The translations under genes were made by a program, and so were the position numbers. The notes under the pieces were generated by a model. The model was not told where the DNA came from and did no database searches. It was given only the letters and a program-made list of their open reading frames with translations. This document shows, piece after piece, positions 18,914-27,786 of a DNA stretch of 64,000 nt (position 1 is its first letter; each line of letters opens with the position of its first letter). The DNA is from Azonexus sp. (lineage in GTDB: Bacteria > Pseudomonadota > Gammaproteobacteria > Burkholderiales > Rhodocyclaceae). The DNA lies in assembly GCA_017983755.1 (NCBI GenBank), contig JAGOAU010000006.1:62001-126000 (forward strand). The letters are read 5' to 3'.

Positions 18914-20341
18914 ATGTCCGCTTCCATTCCGCTCGTCAACGATGTGGCCACGCTCGATGCCGCGTTTGCGCGCATTCGCCAGGCCAGTCGCGCGGATCTG
19001 CCGGTGCCGGTGGCCGAACGGCGGCGGCGGCTCGATGCTCTGGAAGCACTGCTGCACGACAACATCGATGCACTCTGCAATGCGGTTTCTGCGGATTTCG
19101 GGCAGCGCTCGCAGCACGAAACCCGGTTGCTCGAAATCTTTCCCAGTGTCGAAGGCATCCGCCATACCCGCCGCCATCTCGCGCGCTGGAGCAAACCGCA
19201 GCGGCGCCCGGTATCGCTGTGGTTCCAGCCCGGCCGGGCCGAGGTGCGCCCGCAGCCGCTCGGCTGCGTCGGTATCGTGACGCCGTGGAATTATCCGATC
19301 TATCTCGCCATCGGCCCGCTGACCGCAGCCTTTGCCGCCGGCAACCGGGCGCTGGTGAAAATGTCCGAATTTACGCCGTCGACCGCAACCGTGCTGGCCG
19401 AGCTTGCCCGCCGCTATTTCACGGCCGACGAACTGGCGATCGTCGAAGGCGACATGGCCGTCGCCGAAGCCTTCTCCCGGCTGCCCTTCGATCACCTGTT
19501 GTTCACCGGCTCGACCGCCGTCGGCCGCCATGTCATGCGCGCCGCCGCCGAGCACCTGACGCCGGTGACCCTGGAACTCGGCGGCAAGTCGCCGGCCATC
19601 GTCGCCCCCGATTATCCGCTGGAGAAGGCCGCCGCCCGCATCCTGAGTGGCAAGTGCCTGAATGCCGGACAGACCTGCATCGCCCCGGATTACCTGTTCG
19701 TTCCGGCCGGGCAGGAACAAGCCTTCGCCGAGGCCGCACGCCGCGTCGTCGCCAAAAACTACCCGGACATCGCGCGCAACCCGGATTACACGGCCATCGT
19801 CAACGAACGCCACTACCAGCGCCTGAACGCCTACCTGGATGACGCCCGGGCGCGCGGCGCAACCCTGCTGCCGCTCGCCGCATGTCCACCCGAAGCCGCC
19901 GCCCGGCGCTGCCTGCCGCCGACGCTGATCTTCGGCGCGAACGACGAAATGCGGGTAATGCAGGACGAAATCTTCGGCCCCCTGCTCCCGGTGTTCACTT
20001 ACGACCGCCTCGACGACGCGCTGGCCTTCGTCAATAGCCGCGACCGGCCGCTGGCGCTCTACCTGTTCGACAACGACCGCCGGCGCATCCGCCACGTGCT
20101 CGACCACACCATAGCCGGCGGCGTCACGATCAACGACACCATCCTGCACATCGCGCAGGAGAACCTGCCCTTCGGCGGCGTCGGCCCGAGCGGCATGGGG
20201 CATTACCATGGCCACGAAGGCTTCCTGACCTTCTCCAAGCTGAAGCCGGTCTTCTACCAGGCACGGATCAACGGCATCGGCCTCTTCAACCCGCCCTACG
20301 GCAAGCTGTTCGAGCGCCTGCTCAAGGTCTTGCTGCGATGA
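18914..20341 (+). CDS. Coniferyl-aldehyde-dehydrogenase-like / fatty aldehyde dehydrogenase
   Basis: The 475-residue NAD(P)-dependent class 3-like aldehyde dehydrogenase resembles CalB. Active-site features are complete: TPWNYP with Asn126, ELGGKSP with Glu221, and GQTC with nucleophile Cys255. A C-terminal amphipathic stretch (ARINGIGLFNPPYGKLFERLLKVLL) could peripherally anchor it, as in class 3 fatty aldehyde dehydrogenases. CalB-like enzymes are often annotated coniferyl aldehyde dehydrogenase. With a GMC alcohol oxidoreductase, lipase and fatty acyl-CoA reductase adjacent, long-chain aldehydes are an equally reasonable substrate. It overlaps the next start by four bases (ATGA). Confidence 0.85.
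   Translation: MSASIPLVNDVATLDAAFARIRQASRADLPVPVAERRRRLDALEALLHDNIDALCNAVSADFGQRSQHETRLLEIFPSVEGIRHTRRHLARWSKPQRRPVSLWFQPGRAEVRPQPLGCVGIVTPWNYPIYLAIGPLTAAFAAGNRALVKMSEFTPSTATVLAELARRYFTADELAIVEGDMAVAEAFSRLPFDHLLFTGSTAVGRHVMRAAAEHLTPVTLELGGKSPAIVAPDYPLEKAAARILSGKCLNAGQTCIAPDYLFVPAGQEQAFAEAARRVVAKNYPDIARNPDYTAIVNERHYQRLNAYLDDARARGATLLPLAACPPEAAARRCLPPTLIFGANDEMRVMQDEIFGPLLPVFTYDRLDDALAFVNSRDRPLALYLFDNDRRRIRHVLDHTIAGGVTINDTILHIAQENLPFGGVGPSGMGHYHGHEGFLTFSKLKPVFYQARINGIGLFNPPYGKLFERLLKVLLR
19378..19389 (+). repeat. Dispersed 12-base word, copy 2 (GTCGACCGCAAC)
   Basis: It lies in the aldehyde dehydrogenase gene, read as Ser-Thr-Ala-Thr (residues 156-159). Confidence 0.7.
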
Positions 20342-20823
20342 CGACACGCCGCGAATTCCTCAAGACCGGGCTGGCCGGCGGCATGTTGCTCAACGTCGCC
20401 GCGTGCACCCGCCCCTCGGAAAATGGCGGCCGCACGGTCGTCCTGAATGCCCTGATCCCGGTCATGCTGACCGGCGCCCTGCCGGCCGACGGCGCCGGGC
20501 GGCCGGAACTGATCGCCCGCACGCTGACCGGCGTCGAACGTGCCATTGCCGGGCTTTCGCCGGCCACCCAGAAGGAAATCGGCCAACTCTTCGATCTCCT
20601 CGCCTTCCCGCTGACCCGCATGCTGGCTGCCGGCATCTGGTCGCCGTGGCCGGAAGCGACGCCGGCCGCCATCGGCAATTTTCTCGAAAGCTGGCGCCAC
20701 AGCCGCTTCGATCTCCTTCAATCCGGCTACGCGGCGCTGCATGACCTGATCTTCGGCGCCTGGTACGCGCGCCCCGATACCTGGGCCGCCATCGGCTATC
20801 CGGGCCCGCCAGAGGTGAAATGA
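20338..20823 (+). CDS. Tat-exported lipoprotein, putative partner of the GMC oxidoreductase
   Basis: The 161-residue protein starts MTTRREFLKTGLAGGMLLNVAACT: a twin-arginine motif (TRREFLK), hydrophobic core and a lipobox-like VAAC, so it is probably Tat-exported and lipidated. The rest is small and helical, resembling the small subunits that accompany flavoprotein dehydrogenases (as in gluconate 2-dehydrogenase subunit 3). Four-base overlaps on both sides couple it to the aldehyde dehydrogenase and GMC genes. It may carry the co-folded GMC enzyme, which lacks its own signal, to the periplasm. Confidence 0.75.
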   Translation: MTTRREFLKTGLAGGMLLNVAACTRPSENGGRTVVLNALIPVMLTGALPADGAGRPELIARTLTGVERAIAGLSPATQKEIGQLFDLLAFPLTRMLAAGIWSPWPEATPAAIGNFLESWRHSRFDLLQSGYAALHDLIFGAWYARPDTWAAIGYPGPPEVK

Positions 20824-22430
20824 TGCGCGACCCGTTCCGTGAAGGACTCGCTGCCGGCTGGAAGCATGTCGATGCCTCGCAACTCGCGGTCGACCTGCCG
20901 GTCGAGGCCGATGTCATCATCATCGGCAGCGGCGCCGGCGGCGGCGTCACCGCCGAAATTCTGGCCGCAAACGGACTGAAGGTCGTGATCGTCGAGGAAG
21001 GCCCGCTGCGCACCAGCAGCGACTTCAGGATGCGCGAGGCGGAAGCGTATCCCGACCTCTATCAGGAATCCGCCGCCCGCAAGACGGCCGACAAGGCGAT
21101 CAACATTCTGCAGGGCCGCTGCGTCGGCGGTTCGACCACGGTCAACTGGACGAGCAGCTTCCGCACGCCGCCGCGCACCCTGCAATGGTGGCAATCCGCG
21201 TGGGGCCTCAAGCGCCTCGGCGTCGACGCCATGGCGCCCTGGTTCGCGGCGATGGAACAGCGGCTGCATGTCGGCCTGTGGCCGATTCCGCCCAACGAGA
21301 ACAACGCAGCCCTGGCGCGCGGTGCCACGCAACTCGGCATCCCGGTCGCCGTTATCCCGCGTAACGTCAAGATGTGCTGGAACCTCGGTTACTGCGGCAT
21401 GGGCTGCCCGACCAACGCCAAGCAGTCGATGCTGCTGACCACCCTGCCCGCGGCGCTGACCAACGGCGCGACGCTGATCTCGCGGCTGCGTGCCGAAAGG
21501 CTGGAGTTCTCCGGCGACAAGGCCGTTTCGCTGAGCGCCGTGGCGATGAAGGCGGACGGCATCCACCCCAGCGGCGCCAAGGTGACCTTGCGCGCCCGCC
21601 ATTTCGTGCTCGCCGGCGGCGCCGTCAATTCGCCGGCCCTGCTCCTGCGCAGCAAGGCGATTGACCCGCACGGCCTGCTCGGCAAGCGCACCTTCCTGCA
21701 TCCGACCCTGATTTCGTCGGGTCTGTTCGACAAGCCGGTGCGTGCCTATGCCGGCGCGCCGCAGTCGGTCTATTCCGACCACTTCCTCGACAATGTTGCG
21801 GTCGACGGCCCGCTGGGCTTCAAACTGGAAGTGCCGCCGTTGCACCCGATCCTCTTCTCGACCACCCTGCAAGGCTGGGGCGAGGCGCATGCCCGCCTAA
21901 TGCGGGAGTTCGCCAACAGCCAGACCATCCTCGCGCTGGTCCGCGACGGCTTCCACCCGGAAAGCCAGGGCGGCCAGGTCAGATTGCGTGACGACGGCTC
22001 GCCGCTCCTCGACTACCCGCTCAACGAAACCTTCTGGGAGGCCGCCCGCCGCGCCCTGCTGACGATGGCCGAAATCCAGTTCGCCGCCGGCGCCCGCTGG
22101 GTGACGCCGGTGCATGAATCCGCGATCGGCTACACCAGTTGGGCCGACGCCCAACGCGGTCTCGCCGAACTGCCGCTGGCGCCGCTGCGCTGCCGCGTCG
22201 TCAGCGCCCACGTCATGGGCGGCTGCGCGATGGCCGACAACCCGCAACGCGGCGTCGTCGACGACGAAGGCCGCCACTTCCAGATCGAAAACCTGTCGGT
22301 GCATGACGGGTCGTTGTTCCCGACCAGCATCGGCGCCAATCCGCAACTCTCGATCTACGGCCTGGTGGCGCGCCATGCGTCGCTGCTCGCCGCGGCATTG
22401 ACGGGGAAAGCGAAACCCGCGATTCTCTGA
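20820..22430 (+). CDS. GMC-family FAD oxidoreductase (alcohol oxidase/dehydrogenase)
   Basis: The 536-residue glucose-methanol-choline flavoenzyme has the FAD-binding dinucleotide fold VIIIGSGAGGGVTAEILAANG with ribose-binding Glu in IVEEG. The second GMC region is CVGGSTTVNW, and the C-terminal HVMGGCAMADNP and TSIGANPQLSIYGL carry active-site blocks. No signal peptide is seen. The substrate is an alcohol of unknown chain. The tight coupling to a fatty-aldehyde-type dehydrogenase and the nearby acyl-CoA reductase suggest long-chain alcohols, by inference only. Confidence 0.87.
   Translation: MMRDPFREGLAAGWKHVDASQLAVDLPVEADVIIIGSGAGGGVTAEILAANGLKVVIVEEGPLRTSSDFRMREAEAYPDLYQESAARKTADKAINILQGRCVGGSTTVNWTSSFRTPPRTLQWWQSAWGLKRLGVDAMAPWFAAMEQRLHVGLWPIPPNENNAALARGATQLGIPVAVIPRNVKMCWNLGYCGMGCPTNAKQSMLLTTLPAALTNGATLISRLRAERLEFSGDKAVSLSAVAMKADGIHPSGAKVTLRARHFVLAGGAVNSPALLLRSKAIDPHGLLGKRTFLHPTLISSGLFDKPVRAYAGAPQSVYSDHFLDNVAVDGPLGFKLEVPPLHPILFSTTLQGWGEAHARLMREFANSQTILALVRDGFHPESQGGQVRLRDDGSPLLDYPLNETFWEAARRALLTMAEIQFAAGARWVTPVHESAIGYTSWADAQRGLAELPLAPLRCRVVSAHVMGGCAMADNPQRGVVDDEGRHFQIENLSVHDGSLFPTSIGANPQLSIYGLVARHASLLAAALTGKAKPAIL
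21795..21806 (-). repeat. Dispersed 12-base word, copy 3
   Basis: It lies in the GMC oxidoreductase gene in reverse orientation, read as Val-Ala-Val-Asp. Confidence 0.7.
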
Positions 22431-22434
22431 GCAT

Positions 22435-23307
22435 ATGGTTCCTATCGCTCTCCTGGTCTGGCTTTCCACGGAAATCGCCATTTACCTCGCGGCTGCCCGC
22501 CAGCTGTTCGATGCCCCCTGGGATGCCGCCATTCTCGGCGCGCTCCTGGCGCTGCTCGCCGTACGCGGCGTCATCGTCGCCGTCACCTGGGCCTATGCCC
22601 GCGCCTACCCATCCCCCGCCCCTCCCCTGTCGGCCAGCCAGCGGCTGCGCATGGTGGTCGCCGAGTATCTTGCCTTCCTGCTCAGCTTCATCGTCGTCAT
22701 GCCCTTCGAGCGCCTGTGGATGCCGCCCGACCGCCTGCGCCCGTGCTCCCGCCCGCTGCTGCTGGTGCATGGCTACGCCTGCAGCCGCGGCGTCTGGTGG
22801 CGGCTGCGGCGCGATCTCGAAGCAGCCGGCCATACCGTCGCCAGCGTCAGCCTCTATCCGCCCTACACCAGCATCGGCAAGCTGGTGCCGCAGCTCAACC
22901 AGCGCGTCGAAGAAGTCTGCCGCGCCACCGGCGCCGACCAGGTCGTTCTCATCGCACACAGCATGGGCGGCCTGGTCTGCCGCTCCTATCTCGCCCGCCA
23001 TGGCGGCGGCCGGGTCGAGCGCCTGGTCACCATCGCCTCGCCGCATGCCGGCACCGAACTGGCGCGTATCGGCATCGGCAGGAATGCGCGGGAAATGGTG
23101 CCGGGTTCGCTATGGCTGAAAGACCTCGCCACGGAAAACGTGCCGGTCCCCACCATCTCGATCCGCACACCGCACGACAACTACGTGATGCCGCAGGACA
23201 ACCAGCGCCTGCCCGATGCCATCGATGTCGAAATGGACGGCATCGGCCATCTGTCGGTGCTCTACGCCCGCCGCACGGCCGAGGAACTGATCACCGCCTG
23301 CCGCTAG
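22435..23307 (+). CDS. Membrane-anchored alpha/beta-hydrolase lipase
   Basis: The 290-residue protein has two N-terminal membrane segments (about 3-22 and 33-53) and a third hydrophobic stretch at 76-92, then a lipase domain: LLLVHGYACSRGVWW oxyanion region, nucleophile elbow AHSMGG with Ser176, and C-terminal acid and histidine candidates in HDNYVMPQD and GIGHLSVL. This fits the triacylglycerol lipase/EstA-like family. It follows the GMC gene by four bases. Its stop overlaps that of the convergent peroxiredoxin gene in the palindrome CTAG. Confidence 0.8.
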   Translation: MVPIALLVWLSTEIAIYLAAARQLFDAPWDAAILGALLALLAVRGVIVAVTWAYARAYPSPAPPLSASQRLRMVVAEYLAFLLSFIVVMPFERLWMPPDRLRPCSRPLLLVHGYACSRGVWWRLRRDLEAAGHTVASVSLYPPYTSIGKLVPQLNQRVEEVCRATGADQVVLIAHSMGGLVCRSYLARHGGGRVERLVTIASPHAGTELARIGIGRNAREMVPGSLWLKDLATENVPVPTISIRTPHDNYVMPQDNQRLPDAIDVEMDGIGHLSVLYARRTAEELITACR

Positions 23308-23771
23308 AGCAGCGCCAGCACCTGCTCCCCGTGATCCGGACAATCCGGGTCGTCGATGATGTGGCTGATGCGGCCGTTCTCGTCGATGATGAAAGTGACC
23401 CGTTCGCTGAACTTGACGACGCTGCGCAGCAGGCTGCCAAGGCCGGAACCGGCGACGCCGTAGGCCTTGGCCACCGCCAGGTCGGTGTCCGCCAGCAAGG
23501 GAAAATTCAGGCTGAACTTGTCCGTGAAACGCTGGTGCGACTCGCTGCCCTGCGCCGAAACGCCGAGAATCGCCGCCCCGCGGGCAGCGATTTCGGCGTT
23601 CGAATCGCGCAGGCTGCACGCCTGTTTGGTACAGCCCGGCGTATCGTCCATCGGGTAGAAATACAGAACCAGTTTTCGCCCCAAAAAGTCGGTCGACCGC
23701 AACAGGCTGCCGTCGGTGGCCGGCGCCGCGAATTCCGGCGCCTGATCGCCGGGCTTGAGATGTGTCGCCAT
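23304..23771 (-). CDS. bcp: Peroxiredoxin, BCP/PrxQ type
   Basis: The 155-residue thiol peroxidase reduces H2O2 and organic or lipid hydroperoxides. The peroxidatic Cys47 and resolving Cys52 lie in DTPGCTKQACSLRD, the atypical two-cysteine PrxQ arrangement. Length is standard. Its ATG overlaps the stop codon of the upstream fatty acyl-CoA reductase gene by one base (TGATG on the coding strand), which couples their translation. A lipid-peroxide detoxifying role beside lipid synthesis is plausible. Confidence 0.92.
   Translation of the reverse strand: MATHLKPGDQAPEFAAPATDGSLLRSTDFLGRKLVLYFYPMDDTPGCTKQACSLRDSNAEIAARGAAILGVSAQGSESHQRFTDKFSLNFPLLADTDLAVAKAYGVAGSGLGSLLRSVVKFSERVTFIIDENGRISHIIDDPDCPDHGEQVLALL
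23692..23703 (+). repeat. Dispersed 12-base word, copy 4
   Basis: It lies in the peroxiredoxin gene, antisense to it; the gene reads it as Leu-Arg-Ser-Thr, a different frame from copies 1-3. Confidence 0.7.
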
Positions 23772-25762
23772 CAGAAGTAGATCCCGCGCATGAATTGCTG
23801 GAAGGCGACCTGGTCGGCCGACGGAATCTCGGGCAGCAGCCCCGCCTCCTTCTTCTTGGCTGCTGACGAGTCGGGGAACATGCGGAAGGTCGTGTTCATG
23901 ATGATCTGCGCCACGCGTGGCACCAGCGCATGCAGCACCTGGCCGGTGATGCCGAGACGCGTGGCAACGCGCACCGGCCGGTGGATCACGGCGTCGCAAA
24001 TCAGTGCCGCGGCTTCTTCCGGCGTCAGCGTCGGCACCTGGTCGTAGAGCTTGGTCGGGGCGATCATCGGCGTCTTGACCAGCGGCATGTTGATGGTCGT
24101 GAAGTAGATGCCGCGGTCGGCGAACTCAGAAGCGGCGCAGCGCGTCCACGCGTCGAGCGCCGATTTCGAGGCGACGTAGGCCGAGAAGCGCGGCGCATTG
24201 GTCAGCACGCCGATGGAAGAAATGTTGATGATGTGGCCGCGCTTCTGCTCGACCATCTTCGGCAACACACCCATGCTGACCTTGAGCGCGCCGAAATAGT
24301 TGAGCTGCATGGTGCGTTCGAAGTCGTGGAAGCGGTCGAAGGAATTCTCGATGGCACGCCGGATCGAGCGGCCGGCATTGTTGATCAGGAGGTCGACCAC
24401 GCCGTGCTCGGCCAGCACCTGCTGCGTCACCGCCTCGGCGGAAGCCATGTCGGCCAGGTCGCCGACGTAGGCGTGGAGTTTGAGGCCGGCCGCTTCGAAT
24501 TCGCGCACCACTTCGGCCAGTTGCTCGGCATCGCGGGCGATGGTGACGACATGGGCGCCGGCCTCGGCCAGCTTCCACGCGGTCGCCTTGCCGATGCCGG
24601 ACGAGGCACCGGTGACCAGCACCACCTTGCCTTCGACCTGGCCACGTAGGCTGCGGTCGATGAAGAGATCGGGGTCGAGATGGCGCTCCCAGTAATCCCA
24701 CAGGCGCCAGGCGTAGCTGTCGAGCGGCGGCACGGCGATGCCGGTGCCCTTGAGCACGCGGGTCGTCTCACGGCAATCGAAGCGCGTCGGGTAATTGACG
24801 AAGCGGAACATGTCGTCCGGCAGGCCGAGATCCTTCATCACGGCGTGGCGGATGCGACGCACCGGCGTCAGCGCCAGCAGCCCCTTGCGCATGTGGCGCG
24901 GGATGAAGCTGAACAGCGCGGCGTTGATGCGCATCGTCATCTCGGGCGCATGGGCGGCCCGGGCGAAGGTATTGAGCAGGTCGCCGACGCGCATCGGGGT
25001 CGGGTCGACCAGGTGGAAACACTTGCCGTCCTCGCCCTTGAGGTGGGCGATGTGATCGACGGCATTGACCACGAAATCGACCGGCACGACATTGATGCGA
25101 CCGCCCTCGATGCCGATGGTCGGCATCCACGACGGCAGCAGCTTGCGCATCTTCTGGATCAGCTTGAAGAAGTAATACGGGCCGTCGATCTTGTCCATTT
25201 CGCCCGTGTGCGAATCGCCAACGACCAGGCCCGGGCGGAAGATACGCCAGGGAATGCTGCACTCACGGCGGACGATGCCTTCCGAATCATGCTTGGTCCG
25301 GAAGTAGGGATGATCCAGCCCTTCGGCTTCCTCGAACATGTCTTCGCGGAACAGGCCTTCGAACAGCCCGGCCGAAGCGATCGAACTGAACAGGTGGAAA
25401 TGCCTGGCGCCGATGGACTCGGCAAACTGCACCGTGTTGCGCGTGCCATCGACATTGACCTTGAGCTGGATCTCGGCGTCGGCCGAAAGGTCGTAAATCG
25501 CCGCCAGATGGAAGAAATGGGTCGTCTTTTTACCCAGTTTCTTGCGGTCGACCGCAGCAACCCCGAGCAGCGGCTGGGTCAGGTCACCGACGACCGGAAT
25601 GGCCCGGCTGCGATCGCAGCCCCAGAATTCGTAAAGTCCGCCAAGCGCTTCGCGTTCGGCCTCGCGGACCAGAAAGTAAACAATGCTGTCATCGCGCTCC
25701 AGCAATTTCCTGACCAGGCGCTTGCCGATGAAGCCCGATGCTCCGGTGATGAAATATTGCAC
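23771..25762 (-). CDS. Alcohol-forming fatty acyl-CoA reductase (two-domain, Marinobacter type)
   Basis: The 663-residue protein has two Rossmann reductase domains. The N-terminal one (YFITGASGFIGKRL at 3-16; FHLAAIYDLSADAE; DHPYFRTKHDSEG) is an extended SDR of the thioester/acyl-CoA reductase group. The C-terminal one (VTGASSGIGKATA near 380; NNAGRSIRR; SAYVASKSALDA) is a classical SDR. From memory, size, order and many blocks (FREDMFEEAEGLDHPY, SIGVLTNAPRFSAY, TINMPLVKTPMIAPTK) agree closely with the about 661-residue Marinobacter enzyme that reduces fatty acyl-CoA with NADPH to fatty alcohol. A GTG start behind GGGGGAGA is chosen over an ATG 12 codons upstream. Confidence 0.88.
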   Translation of the reverse strand: MQYFITGASGFIGKRLVRKLLERDDSIVYFLVREAEREALGGLYEFWGCDRSRAIPVVGDLTQPLLGVAAVDRKKLGKKTTHFFHLAAIYDLSADAEIQLKVNVDGTRNTVQFAESIGARHFHLFSSIASAGLFEGLFREDMFEEAEGLDHPYFRTKHDSEGIVRRECSIPWRIFRPGLVVGDSHTGEMDKIDGPYYFFKLIQKMRKLLPSWMPTIGIEGGRINVVPVDFVVNAVDHIAHLKGEDGKCFHLVDPTPMRVGDLLNTFARAAHAPEMTMRINAALFSFIPRHMRKGLLALTPVRRIRHAVMKDLGLPDDMFRFVNYPTRFDCRETTRVLKGTGIAVPPLDSYAWRLWDYWERHLDPDLFIDRSLRGQVEGKVVLVTGASSGIGKATAWKLAEAGAHVVTIARDAEQLAEVVREFEAAGLKLHAYVGDLADMASAEAVTQQVLAEHGVVDLLINNAGRSIRRAIENSFDRFHDFERTMQLNYFGALKVSMGVLPKMVEQKRGHIINISSIGVLTNAPRFSAYVASKSALDAWTRCAASEFADRGIYFTTINMPLVKTPMIAPTKLYDQVPTLTPEEAAALICDAVIHRPVRVATRLGITGQVLHALVPRVAQIIMNTTFRMFPDSSAAKKKEAGLLPEIPSADQVAFQQFMRGIYF

Positions 25763-25814
25763 TTTGGTCTCCCCCAAATTTATAAGAATCAAGGACATTC
25801 TAGAGTAGCGCGCC

Positions 25815-25851
25815 TAGGATATTAGTGTGCCTCCTCTAATTGAATATCCTA
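25815..25851. promoter_or_regulatory. Inverted repeat in the divergent reductase/phasin promoter region
   Basis: TAGGATATT (25815-25823) and AATATCCTA (25843-25851) form a perfect 9-bp inverted repeat with a 19-base spacer. It lies between the divergently transcribed acyl-CoA reductase and phasin genes. The right arm includes ATTGAATATC, found again at 30767-30776 between wax synthase and acyl-CoA-binding protein. It is a candidate operator, possibly for the TetR protein at 27787. Confidence 0.4.
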
Positions 25852-25911
25852 CACTGGCTTCAAGGGCAGAGAGAGCTGCCGAACAAGTACACATCTTAAA
25901 AGGAGTCGATC

Positions 25912-26460
25912 ATGGTCAAGAAATTCAAGGCACTGTCGGAAAACCAACTGGCCCAAACCGTCAGGGAATCCGCACATCAAATCTGGCTGGCCGGACTGGG
26001 CGCCTATTCGAAGGCTCAGGAAGAAGGCAACAAGGTGTTCGATGCGCTGGTCAAGGAAGGTGAAACCATCCAGAAGAAGACCCGCAAGGCGGCCGATGAA
26101 AAGATGGCTGTCGTCGCCGGCAAGGCTGCCGGAACGTGGGATCGTCTGGAACAGGTCTTCGAGGACCGCGTTGCCCGTGCGCTGTCGAGCCTCGGCGTGC
26201 CGACCAAGAAGGATATCGACAAGCTGTCCAAGCGCGTTGCCGAACTGACCGCTGTCGTGCAGCAGCTGACCGAAGCGCAGGAAGGCGCAGCGAAGAAGGT
26301 CGCCAAGCCGGCGCCGAAGGCAGCCGCGGTTCCCGCAACCGCCAAGGCAGTCGCAACCAAGGCTGTGCCGGCAAAAAAGCCGGCCCCGCCTAAAAGTGCC
26401 GCCGTCAAGAAGGCCGCCGAACCTGCTGATGCCGCTGCTGGTGCAGCAACTGCTGCCTAG
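25912..26460 (+). CDS. Phasin / granule-associated protein (PhaI/PhaF family)
   Basis: The 182-residue protein has an N-terminal phasin domain (about 1-120; LAQTVRESAHQIWLAGLGAYSKAQEEG, then a coiled region SLGVPTKKDIDKLSKRVAELTAVVQQL) and an Ala/Lys/Pro-rich tail resembling the histone-like tail of PhaF. Such proteins coat polyhydroxyalkanoate granules and can bind DNA through the tail. No PHA synthase is in the window; the neighbours make and break neutral lipids, so it may coat wax ester or triacylglycerol droplets. The ribosome site AAGGAG precedes the ATG. Confidence 0.87.
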   Translation: MVKKFKALSENQLAQTVRESAHQIWLAGLGAYSKAQEEGNKVFDALVKEGETIQKKTRKAADEKMAVVAGKAAGTWDRLEQVFEDRVARALSSLGVPTKKDIDKLSKRVAELTAVVQQLTEAQEGAAKKVAKPAPKAAAVPATAKAVATKAVPAKKPAPPKSAAVKKAAEPADAAAGAATAA

Positions 26461-26512
26461 ATAGCCAGCCCGGGCAAGCCGGGTTATCGGCAAAGGTGAA
26501 CGGCATTAACGA

Positions 26513-26536
26513 GATGCCCGGCCATGACCGGGCATC
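26513..26536 (+). terminator. Hairpin between phasin and patatin genes
   Basis: GATGCCCGG and CCGGGCATC form a perfect 9-bp stem with a 6-base loop. There is no T-run. It covers an in-frame ATG at 26524, which argues for the downstream TTG as the patatin start and for partial termination or mRNA processing after the phasin gene. Confidence 0.45.
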
Positions 26537-26559
26537 CGTCACATTCAGGGGAAGACAAC

Positions 26560-27756
26560 TTGTCCAGAATTGGCATAGCACTGGCTGGCGGCGGGCCGCT
26601 CGGCGGAATCTATGAAATAGGTGCCAGCGCCGCGCTCGCCGAAGCGATCGAAGGGCTGGATTTCAACCATGCCGACATCTTCGTTGGCGTAAGTTCCGGC
26701 AGTCTGGTCGCCGCGGCGTTTGCCAACGGCATTGCCCCGCAAAAACTGGCGCGCATCCTGATCGACAACGATGCGGATGAATTCTTCGATCCGGAAATGC
26801 TGCTCAAACCGGCGTTCGGCGAATACTTCAGCCGGGCGCTGTCGGTGCCGCAACTGCTGATTTCGGCTGCCCAGAACTATCTCGCCGACCCCCTGCATCG
26901 CGGCCTGTTCGAATCCTTCCAGCGCCTGTCGCGCGCCATTCCGACCGGCCTGTTCGACAACAGCGGCATCGACCGCGTGATGCGCGACCTGTTCTCGCGC
27001 CGCGGCCGCACCAACGATTTCCGCAAGCTCAAGCATCGCCTGTTCCTCGTCGCCACCGATCTCGATTCGGGCGAAACCGTCGCTTTTGGCTCGCCCGGCC
27101 ACGACGACATCCCGATCTCGGTTGCCGTCCAGGCGAGTACCGCGCTGCCGGGCCTGTTCCCGCCCGTCCACATCGGCGACCACTATTATGTCGACGGCGC
27201 CCTGATCAAGACGCTGCACGCCTCGGTAGCGCTCAAGGAGGGTGCCGAACTGGTACTCTGCATCAACCCGCTGGTGCCCTTCGACGCCGAACTGGCCGCC
27301 CGGCGCAACGCCAGGGAACGCGAGGCGCTCAACGACGGCGGCCTGCCGGTCGTGCTATCGCAGACCTTCCGCGCCATCATCCATTCGCGCATGCGCGTCG
27401 GCATGGATCGCTACAAGCACCAGTACAGCGACGCCGACGTCGTGCTATTCGAACCGACGCGCGACGACGCCGAGATGTTTTTCACCAACGTCTTCAGCTA
27501 CCGCGACCGCCGCCGCCTGTGCGAGCACGCCTACCAGCGCACGCGCGTCGACCTCTACCGGCGCCGGCACGAGCTCCGGCCCATCCTAGAACGCCATGGC
27601 CTGGACCTCAACCTTGCGGTGCTGAAGGATCATCGCCGCTCGCTGATCGCATCACCCCGTCACCGCGCCCGGGTCAGCCTGGACAAGACGGCGCACGCGC
27701 TGGACGCTTCGCTGGACGAATTGCAGCACTGGCTTGAATCCCGGCTGCCGGCGTGA
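26560..27756 (+). CDS. Patatin-like phospholipase/acyl hydrolase
   Basis: The 398-residue lipolytic enzyme has a Ser-Asp dyad: oxyanion loop GGGPLGG (10-16), nucleophile elbow GVSSG with Ser45, and the DGA motif in YYVDGALIKT. Patatins hydrolyse phospholipids or neutral lipids and are often found on lipid or PHA inclusions. There is no signal peptide. A TTG at 26560 behind AGGGGAAG is chosen; an ATG at 26524 lies inside a hairpin and lacks a ribosome site. It is in the same direction as phasin and the TetR gene, which starts 30 bases later. Confidence 0.85.
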   Translation: MSRIGIALAGGGPLGGIYEIGASAALAEAIEGLDFNHADIFVGVSSGSLVAAAFANGIAPQKLARILIDNDADEFFDPEMLLKPAFGEYFSRALSVPQLLISAAQNYLADPLHRGLFESFQRLSRAIPTGLFDNSGIDRVMRDLFSRRGRTNDFRKLKHRLFLVATDLDSGETVAFGSPGHDDIPISVAVQASTALPGLFPPVHIGDHYYVDGALIKTLHASVALKEGAELVLCINPLVPFDAELAARRNAREREALNDGGLPVVLSQTFRAIIHSRMRVGMDRYKHQYSDADVVLFEPTRDDAEMFFTNVFSYRDRRRLCEHAYQRTRVDLYRRRHELRPILERHGLDLNLAVLKDHRRSLIASPRHRARVSLDKTAHALDASLDELQHWLESRLPA

Positions 27757-27786
27757 TGTATCCTCCGGTCTGGAGACAACACAAAA

